The translations under genes were made by a program, and so were the position numbers. DNA of 34,191 nt. Source: Thermoplasmata archaeon. GTDB lineage: Archaea > Thermoplasmatota > Thermoplasmata > Lutacidiplasmatales > UBA184. The notes under the pieces are model-generated. The model did not search any database, had not been told where the DNA came from, and saw nothing but the letters and a program-made list of their open reading frames with translations. The stretch lies in the NCBI GenBank assembly GCA_030041075.1, contig JASHOP010000102.1, forward strand, positions 1 through 34,191. The letters are read 5' to 3'. This document shows positions 29,283 through 34,191 of this stretch, piece after piece (the stretch's first letter is position 1; the number at the start of each line of letters is the position of its first letter).

Positions 29283-30071
29283 TCACGTCCCGTTCGCCGG
29301 GCGATGGGTCGCCTCGAGCGCGGGGGGGTCCCACCGAACGAATCGGTCCTCGCGCGGACGCGTCCCGCGCGCGGGATCGATCGGGCGCTCGGCCCGGAGC
29401 CGGCGGACGATCTCGGCGTGGACCTCGGGCGGGATCACGTCCTGCCCGAACGCCCGCGCCGGCCACCGGGCGAAGCGATCCTCGGCCGTGGACGACGAGG
29501 GCGGCGGGCCGGAAACGACCCGGACGGCGCTCGGCGGGGCGATGGCGGAGAGCTCGTCGAGGGAATGCCAGTACCGGGGGGCCCGCGGCGGGAGCGAGTA
29601 GCCGAGCTCTCCCGCCAGCTCGCGGTACCGTTCGCGGAACCCTCGCCAGCGCTCCGTCCGTTCCCGCTCGCCCCACGGCGGCAGCTCGATCACGACCGCC
29701 CGGCGGGCGACCCGTCCCAGCTCCCCGAGCACCGAGCGTGGGTCGGGGATCAACTGGAGAACGTGCGACATGAACGCCGCATCGACCGCCTTGTCCGGGA
29801 ACGGGAGGTGATGGAGGTCGCCCCGGACGAGCCGCACGATCCCCTTGCCGCGCGCCCGGCGCATCATGCCGAGCGAGAGGTCGACGCCCACCACGTCGAA
29901 CCGGTGGGCGTCCAGGGGCACCGCGAAGCGGCCGGTGCCGACCCCGGCGTCGAGGACCGTCCGGCAGCCGGCGAGCAGCTCGGCGAGCGCCTCGACCTCG
30001 TCGTCCGACGGGGGTTGACGGGTCTCATCGTAGACAGGGGCGATGCGGTCGAACTCGACCTCGCTGCTCAT
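29283..30071 (-). CDS. class I SAM-dependent methyltransferase
   Basis: 262 residues. FDRIAPVYDETRQPP opens the protein as in UbiE-like enzymes; motif I is VLDAGVGTGRFAVPL, motif II VVGVDLSLGMMRRAR, then RGDLHHLPFPDKAVDAAFMSHVLQLI, and RVARRAVVIELPPWGE. The C-terminal half is longer than in UbiE and is Arg/Pro-rich. The substrate is unknown. ATG 30071 is leaderless: GATAAG lies 25-30 bases upstream. It is divergent from the MarR regulator and may be under its control. It is not ArsM: the conserved cysteines of arsenite methyltransferases are missing. Confidence 0.82.
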   Translation of the reverse strand: MSSEVEFDRIAPVYDETRQPPSDDEVEALAELLAGCRTVLDAGVGTGRFAVPLDAHRFDVVGVDLSLGMMRRARGKGIVRLVRGDLHHLPFPDKAVDAAFMSHVLQLIPDPRSVLGELGRVARRAVVIELPPWGERERTERWRGFRERYRELAGELGYSLPPRAPRYWHSLDELSAIAPPSAVRVVSGPPPSSSTAEDRFARWPARAFGQDVIPPEVHAEIVRRLRAERPIDPARGTRPREDRFVRWDPPALEATHRPANGT

Positions 30072-30128
30072 GCGGGGGCCCAGGTCGCGGCGGGACTTAT
30101 CGTTCTCCGGGGGCCGGCTATTTGATTA

Positions 30129-30149
30129 GAAACCTTAATATCTGAAACC
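30129..30149 (+). promoter_or_regulatory. marR promoter with GAAACC direct repeat flanking the TATA box
   Basis: GAAACC at 30129-30134 and 30144-30149 flank TTAATA (30135-30140), which is 25-30 bases ahead of the MarR ATG at 30165. The wider AT-rich block 30119-30158 is the only one in the gap to the divergent methyltransferase. It may be the site where the MarR protein controls its own gene. Confidence 0.4.
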
Positions 30150-30164
30150 GAACTAAATGGCACG

Positions 30165-30653
30165 ATGCCGAGAGGAGGGGCCGACTCGGCCGCCCTTGCC
30201 CCGCGGGCGGTCGGGACCGTCGCGCCCGACGACGACGTCTGGTGGGAGTCCGTGCGGGAGCTCTACGGCCTGCTCGTCGAGCGCATGTCCGGTCTCCTGA
30301 CGCCGTTCGACCTCACGATCACCGACTTCCGGGCCCTGCGATTCTGCGGGGACGGCCCCGAGCGGGCGATCGACCTGACCCGATCGCTCCGGCTCACGCC
30401 CGCGAGCGGCACGGAGCTGATCGACCGGCTCGAGCGCCGTCGCCTGGTACGGCGGCTCGAGAACCCGGCCGACCGGCGTTCGGTGCTGGTCGAGATCACG
30501 CCGGACGGCGCCCGCCTCGTGACGGCGGCCAAGGCTTCGCACCGGGCGTTCCTGAGGCGGCTCGGCCGAACGCTCCCGGCCGAGCGCCGAGCCCGCCTCA
30601 AGACCGAGCTCGACGCCCTGCGCGACGCGGTCGAGCGGACCCCGTCGGCCTGA
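30165..30653 (+). CDS. MarR-family transcriptional regulator
   Basis: 162 residues. A winged helix-turn-helix with VRELYGLLVERMSGLLTPFDLTITDFRALRFC, then LTRSLRLTPASGTELIDRLERRRLVRRLENPADRRSVLVEITPDGARLV, the DNA-recognition helix and the D-x-R-[ST] wing typical of MarR. ATG 30165 follows a TATA box by 25-30 bases (leaderless); the ATG at 30157 is in another frame. It is followed after 18 bases by an MFS exporter, a common pair in which MarR represses the exporter until a drug or phenolic ligand binds. Confidence 0.92.
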   Translation: MPRGGADSAALAPRAVGTVAPDDDVWWESVRELYGLLVERMSGLLTPFDLTITDFRALRFCGDGPERAIDLTRSLRLTPASGTELIDRLERRRLVRRLENPADRRSVLVEITPDGARLVTAAKASHRAFLRRLGRTLPAERRARLKTELDALRDAVERTPSA

Positions 30654-30671
30654 TCGCCGCGGAGGGGCACC

Positions 30672-32465
30672 ATGGAGTACAAGTGGACCGTTCTCTCCAA
30701 CACGACCCTCGGGGCCCTGCTCGCCTCCATCGACGGCACGATCCTGCTGATCTCCCTACCGGTGGTGTTCCGCGGGATCGGGGTGAACCCGTTCCTGCCG
30801 TCGAGCTTCCCCGTGCTGATCTGGCTCCTGCTCGGCTACGGCGTCGTGACGGCGACCCTCCTCGTGACGGTCGGTCGGCTCTCCGACATGTGGGGTCGCG
30901 CGCGCATGTACAACGCCGGGTTCGCGATCTTCTCCTCCGCCTCCGTCCTGCTCTTCCTCGAGCCGTTCTCGGGCACGACGGGGGCGTGGGTCCTGGTAGG
31001 GTACCGCCTCCTCCAGGCGGTCGGTGCCTCGTTCATCCTCGCGAACTCGGCGGCGCTCCTCACGGACGCGTTCGGCCCGCACGAGCGAGGGAAGGCGATG
31101 GGAATCAACCAGATCGCGTTCATCGGCGGTTCGCTCGTTGGCCTGGTCGTCGGAGGGCTTCTCGCCTCCGTGCCGGACCTGCACCTGGGCCCGCTCGTCC
31201 TGCCCACGTGGCGCCTCATCTTCCTGGTCAGCGTCCCCGTCGGGGTCTTCGGGACTATCTGGGCGTACCGGCGGCTGCACGAGACGTCCACGCGCCGTTC
31301 CCACCAGCGGGTCGACTACCTGGGGAACCTGACGTTCGCGGTGGGGCTCACGCTCGTCCTCGTCGCGACGACCTACGGCCTCCTGCCGTACCGCGGCTCC
31401 CCGACCGGTTGGGGGAGCCCGTGGGTCCTGGGCGGGCTGATCGCAGGCGTGGGGCTGCTCGCCCTCTTCCCGTTCATCGAGAGCCGGGTGCGGGACCCGA
31501 TGTTCCGGCTCCGCCTGTTCCGGGTGAGGTCGTTCGCGGCCGGCGTCTCAACGGCGATGCTCGGCTCGGTCGCCCGCGGGGGGATGATGCTCCTGCTCGT
31601 CGTCTGGTTCCAGGGGATCTGGCTCCCCCTCCACGGCTATGCGCTGTCCGAGACCCCGCTCTGGGCGGGGATCTTCATGATGCCGATGATCCTCGGCTTC
31701 CTCACGGCCGCGCCGTTGAGCGGGTGGCTCTCGGACCGCCGGGGGCCTCGCACGCTGGCGACCGTCGGCATGGCGGTCGCGGCGCTCACGTTCTTCCTGT
31801 TCCTCCTCGTCCCGATCAACTTCGCCTACTGGGAGGTCGGCGGGCTCCTCTACGCCCAGGGCTGCGGGATGGGGATGTTCGCCTCGCCGAACACGGCCGC
31901 GGTGATGAACTCGGTACCGGCCGAGGACCGGGGCGCCGCGTCCGGCATGCTGGCGACCATGCAGAATTCGGGCCAGCAGCTGTCGCTGGCGATCTTCTTC
32001 ACGATCGTGATCCTCGGGCTGTCGTCGGGGCTATCGGCCTCGGTCAGCCACGCGCTCTCCGCCGCCCAGGTCGGCTCGCCGGACCTCCAGATCCTCACCG
32101 GGTACGTCGCCAGCAACCCGACCGGCGCCCTGTTCGGCGCGTTCCTGGGCGAGAACCCGATGAGCACCCTGCTCGCCGCCGCGGCGCTGAACCCGAGCTG
32201 GCAGACGCTCCCCGCCTCGGCCACCGCCACGCTCCTCGCGCCGCACTTCTTCGCGACCTCGATCGCCCCGGCGTTCGGCAACGCCCTCAAGGACGCGTTC
32301 CTGTTCGCGGGATGCGTCACCGCGGCCGCGGCGGTGCTCTCCGCGGCCCGGGGGGAGCGGTTCATCTACGAGGAGTCCCACCGGTCGCCGGCCGCCCCAG
32401 CCTCCGCGGCCCCGGATCCGGGCCCCGCGACCGCGGCCGGCGTCAGCGCCCGCTCGCGGCCGTAG
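30672..32465 (+). CDS. MFS drug-type exporter (DHA2-like, 14 helices)
   Basis: 597 residues, polytopic. The first helix holds LASIDGTILLISLPVVF, with the D in the early helix common to DHA2 proteins. Motif A is VGRLSDMWGRARMY, motif C-like segment is GGSLVGLVVGGLLAS, and the second half includes PLSGWLSDRRGPRTLATVG. The large loop and extra helices near the C-terminus (MSTLLAAAALNPSW to FLFAGCVTAAAAVLSA) are longer than in many members. The tail is Ala/Pro-rich. The SD GGAGG lies seven bases before ATG 30672. The substrate is unknown; proton-driven export is the likely mechanism. Confidence 0.92.
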   Translation: MEYKWTVLSNTTLGALLASIDGTILLISLPVVFRGIGVNPFLPSSFPVLIWLLLGYGVVTATLLVTVGRLSDMWGRARMYNAGFAIFSSASVLLFLEPFSGTTGAWVLVGYRLLQAVGASFILANSAALLTDAFGPHERGKAMGINQIAFIGGSLVGLVVGGLLASVPDLHLGPLVLPTWRLIFLVSVPVGVFGTIWAYRRLHETSTRRSHQRVDYLGNLTFAVGLTLVLVATTYGLLPYRGSPTGWGSPWVLGGLIAGVGLLALFPFIESRVRDPMFRLRLFRVRSFAAGVSTAMLGSVARGGMMLLLVVWFQGIWLPLHGYALSETPLWAGIFMMPMILGFLTAAPLSGWLSDRRGPRTLATVGMAVAALTFFLFLLVPINFAYWEVGGLLYAQGCGMGMFASPNTAAVMNSVPAEDRGAASGMLATMQNSGQQLSLAIFFTIVILGLSSGLSASVSHALSAAQVGSPDLQILTGYVASNPTGALFGAFLGENPMSTLLAAAALNPSWQTLPASATATLLAPHFFATSIAPAFGNALKDAFLFAGCVTAAAAVLSAARGERFIYEESHRSPAAPASAAPDPGPATAAGVSARSRP

Positions 32466-32637
32466 TGCGGCGAAACCCCCGCACCGGTCGCGGCGTCGCA
32501 GGCGCGGAGGCGCCCACCGGTCTGCGTAGAGCGAGCCCGGTGCGCCACGGCTCCCGAAAAGGCTGGGCGCCGACGAACGTTCCACTGGAACTCCGGTGCT
32601 TATAGGGGGCGCCCGGCGAGCTCCGTATCCGCCGACC

Positions 32638-33267
32638 ATGGACCCCCCGTCCGGCCCACCTCAGCGCCCGTCGCTGACCCCCTGGAGCCCGTCGCGCTAT
32701 CCCGGACCGAGCGTCGAGGAGACCGACTTCCCCCGGGGGGCGCCGGTACCTTCGGCGACTACCACCGAGCTCGTGTCGCAGGAGGGCCCGACGCCTCGGG
32801 TCTCGCCGCGAGCCGAACCGTCGTCCGCCCCACCCGATCTGGCCCCCGCACCGCCCCCGCGAACGACCCCTCAGGCCCCGTACGATCTTCGCGACCTCCT
32901 GACGCGAGCCTGGTCGCGCCGTCCGGCCCCTCCGGTGTCCGGATCCCCGAGATGCGACAGGACCGATACGGCGCCCTCCGTGGGATCGGGAGGGCCCTCG
33001 AAGGATCCGGATCCCGCCGGTCGCTCCCGACACGACCCCGGGGATCTCGCTTCGTGGCCGCCGGAGGCTTCCTGTGCGCGTACGACCGCCGCGTGGATCG
33101 GGGAGCGGCATCGAATCGTGCCGGGCCTGACGGAAGGGCATCGATCGCCACGCGCGTTGGCCACCCACCGCCGGACCATGGCCTGGATCTGCCCGTCCTG
33201 CCGGCTGATCAACGCGCCCTGGTCCGTGCTCTGCACGCGGTGCCGCACAGCGGTGCCGTTCCACTGA
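32638..33267 (+). CDS. disordered protein with C-terminal zinc ribbon, unknown
   Basis: 209 residues. Most of it is Pro/Ser/Arg-rich and looks disordered. The C-terminus is AWICPSCRLINAPWSVLCTRC, a W-x-C-x2-C-(N)-C-x2-C arrangement like RanBP2-type zinc fingers and archaeal zinc ribbons, binding one zinc. ATG 32638 follows a box CTTATAGG (32599-32606) by about 32 bases, leaving a leader of a few bases. The N-terminal part could be noncoding in view of its composition, with only the C-terminal 30 residues (ATG 33178, TMAWICPSC) being real; the frame stays open throughout. No partner is visible. Confidence 0.45.
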   Translation: MDPPSGPPQRPSLTPWSPSRYPGPSVEETDFPRGAPVPSATTTELVSQEGPTPRVSPRAEPSSAPPDLAPAPPPRTTPQAPYDLRDLLTRAWSRRPAPPVSGSPRCDRTDTAPSVGSGGPSKDPDPAGRSRHDPGDLASWPPEASCARTTAAWIGERHRIVPGLTEGHRSPRALATHRRTMAWICPSCRLINAPWSVLCTRCRTAVPFH

Positions 33268-33336
33268 AGCCGTAATCGATCGGGTAACTCCGTCCCCCGT
33301 CCCGTGCGTTGGAAAGGGGTCCTGAGGGGTAGGCGT

Positions 33337-33357
33337 TCAGCTTTGTGGTAAAGCTGA
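33337..33357. terminator. hairpin at the end of the transposase remnant
   Basis: A perfect 8-base stem (TCAGCTTT, AAAGCTGA) with a 5-base loop. It could be a terminator, or a terminal structure left by the mobile element. The TGA of the minus-strand remnant is part of the stem. Confidence 0.35.
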
Positions 33358-33777
33358 CGGGGCGCCGAGGCTCGCCCCGCAGTCGAGGTATCGCTCGAGC
33401 GAGAGCCGAAGCGGCGGAGAGTTGGGCACGGGCCGAGGCCGGGCTCGACCCGGGTGGCCGAACTGGCCTCCCGCCGGCTTAGGCACCTCCGTGCGCACCG
33501 GCCGTCGGTAGAACACCCGACTCGAAGGAACGCCCCACGGCTCGACGGTCGCATCGTCCGGGGCGAGGAGGTGGAGGGTCGACTTGTAGCGTCGAAGTTC
33601 CTCCTTGAGCCGACGATTCTCGTCACGCGAGTCGTCGAGTTGCCGCTCGAGCTGGCGGAGCCGCTCGAGGATCGCCCGTCGCTCTCCTTGCGACAGAGGG
33701 ACTTCACCCTCACGATCCGGATCGAGGGTCGTCGCGAAGAAGGGGAAGCTCACGTCGCCCTCGCTTCGCGAGGGCAC
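33337..33777 (-). pseudogene. truncated IS66-like transposase N-terminus
   Basis: 146 residues. A coiled coil at about 30-65 (GERRAILERLRQLERQLDDSRDENRRLKEEL) is followed by VPKPAGGQFGHPGRARPRP, the KxPGGQxGHxG signature of IS66-type TnpC and related transposases, and by LERYLDCGASL, the first part of the zinc-binding CxxCG. The frame then ends, so the catalytic DDE domain is missing. A perfect hairpin TCAGCTTT-gtggt-AAAGCTGA (33337-33357) contains the stop codon. The GTG at 33777 lies in a GCCCTCGC-ttc-GCGAGGGC repeat; starts further in are possible. Confidence 0.6.
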
Positions 33778-34018
33778 AGAGGGCCGGAAAGTTGTTACGG
33801 TCGAGCGGAAGTAGCCAGTCGGCGGTCAGAAAGGTGAACGGCTACCCAGCATCTACCTCGGCCGATAGCGAGGCTAAACTGGTCATGTCTGGGAGGGGCG
33901 CGAATTGAGAAGGCAACTCTGTCGTATCAACGTCGTGTCGCTCCCATCGGGAGTCATCATCGGTATACTAACCTCGATGATCTTGTTGGGATATCCTAAT
34001 GACACTGGTCGAGTGAAA
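33778..34018. other. gap between two transposase remnants
   Basis: 240 bases of lower GC than the rest of the window, with short AT-rich patches (GGTATACTAACC, GGATATCCTAATG). The stop of the IS630-like gene is at 34019, so the terminal repeat and target TA of that element should lie here, but the partner end is outside the window and I could not identify it. No gene is supported. Confidence 0.4.
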
Positions 34019-34191
34019 TCAACGAGCGCTCGGTGACAGCGATAGCCCGGCGTGCTCGAAGAAGGTCGGGAACAGTTCCGGTTGGTGTCGGATTCGCTCC
34101 ATGCCGGCCCGGGTCTCGGCGATGAGCTGCGCCGGAGTGGTGGGGCAGAGGTTCCTCAGCTCGACGTACTTGAGCTGGTGCCAGACCTGCT
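34019..34191 (-). CDS. IS630-family transposase, C-terminal part (cut by window end)
   Basis: The last 56 residues of a transposase read in from the right edge on the minus strand: VWHQLKYVELRNLCPTTPAQ, ETRAGMERIRHQPELFPTFF, then EHAGL, ending SPSAR. This is the typical C-terminus of IS630/Tc1-like DDE transposases, where the catalytic glutamate lies shortly before VW.QLK and the tail matches the pattern with FFxHAGL. The catalytic residues lie outside the window. The gene is too short to appear in the automatic prediction. Confidence 0.75.
   Translation of the reverse strand, partial: QVWHQLKYVELRNLCPTTPAQLIAETRAGMERIRHQPELFPTFFEHAGLSLSPSAR

Noticed and set aside
29283-30071. Methyltransferase considered as arsenite methyltransferase ArsM because of the nearby ars-like locus
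   Set aside because: The conserved ArsM cysteines are not present and the gene is not in the operon.

Overview
The window is about 34 kb of very GC-rich DNA and reads as archaeal. The evidence is a PhoU-domain regulator with an AbrB-type N-terminus, archaeal type IV pilin signal sequences, FlaI/FlaJ-type secretion genes, a hexulose-6-phosphate synthase fused to an RraA-like domain, a tRNA without encoded CCA, and many genes whose start codon lies 24-31 bases after a TATA-like AT island in otherwise GC-rich DNA (leaderless transcription). My best guess is a high-GC member of the Thermoplasmatota. That placement is inference and no marker here proves it.

Layout. Positions 92-3017 (+) hold three genes joined by ATGA overlaps: a PrgI/VirB3-like protein, a small membrane protein and a VirB4-like ATPase. 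Positions 2960-7050 hold a small unknown protein, a VOC protein, an orphan DNA methyltransferase, the HPS-RraA fusion and truA. Positions 7292-12047 (+) are a complete phosphate operon, pstS-pstC-pstA-pstB-phoU. tRNA-Glu(UUC), a solitary VapB-like antitoxin and a methyltransferase follow. At 13947 lies an AbrB-PhoU regulator with a palindromic AT-rich operator upstream; a half of that operator is also present in the pst promoter.

Positions 14957-23552 form a type IV pilus/archaellum-like locus: an ExeA-like AAA ATPase, a FlaH-like RecA-fold protein with a broken P-loop, a minor pilin with a C-terminal Ig/PKD-like part, two FlaJ/TadC membrane proteins (one with an extracellular Ig-like domain), a FlaI-type ATPase, and divergently a pilin whose body is a PstS-type phosphate-binding domain. 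Because this sits beside the pst/phoU genes, I propose a phosphate-capturing pilus comparable to the sugar bindosome of Sulfolobus.

Positions 23854-26551 hold two unknown membrane proteins and an M29-type aminopeptidase. Positions 26772-28403 look like an arsenic-resistance locus: an HxlR-type regulator rich in cysteine, a 34-residue peptide with 13 cysteines, a thioredoxin-type arsenate reductase and an aquaporin, the last three with overlapping stop/start codons. Then come an OsmC protein, a methyltransferase, a MarR regulator with an MFS exporter, a disordered protein with a zinc ribbon, and two transposase remnants (IS66-like and IS630-like) at the right end.

Two genes, truA and the ExeA-like ATPase, have no ATG, GTG or TTG ahead of their conserved N-terminal motifs. 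Each has an ACG exactly where the promoter or Shine-Dalgarno sequence would place the start.
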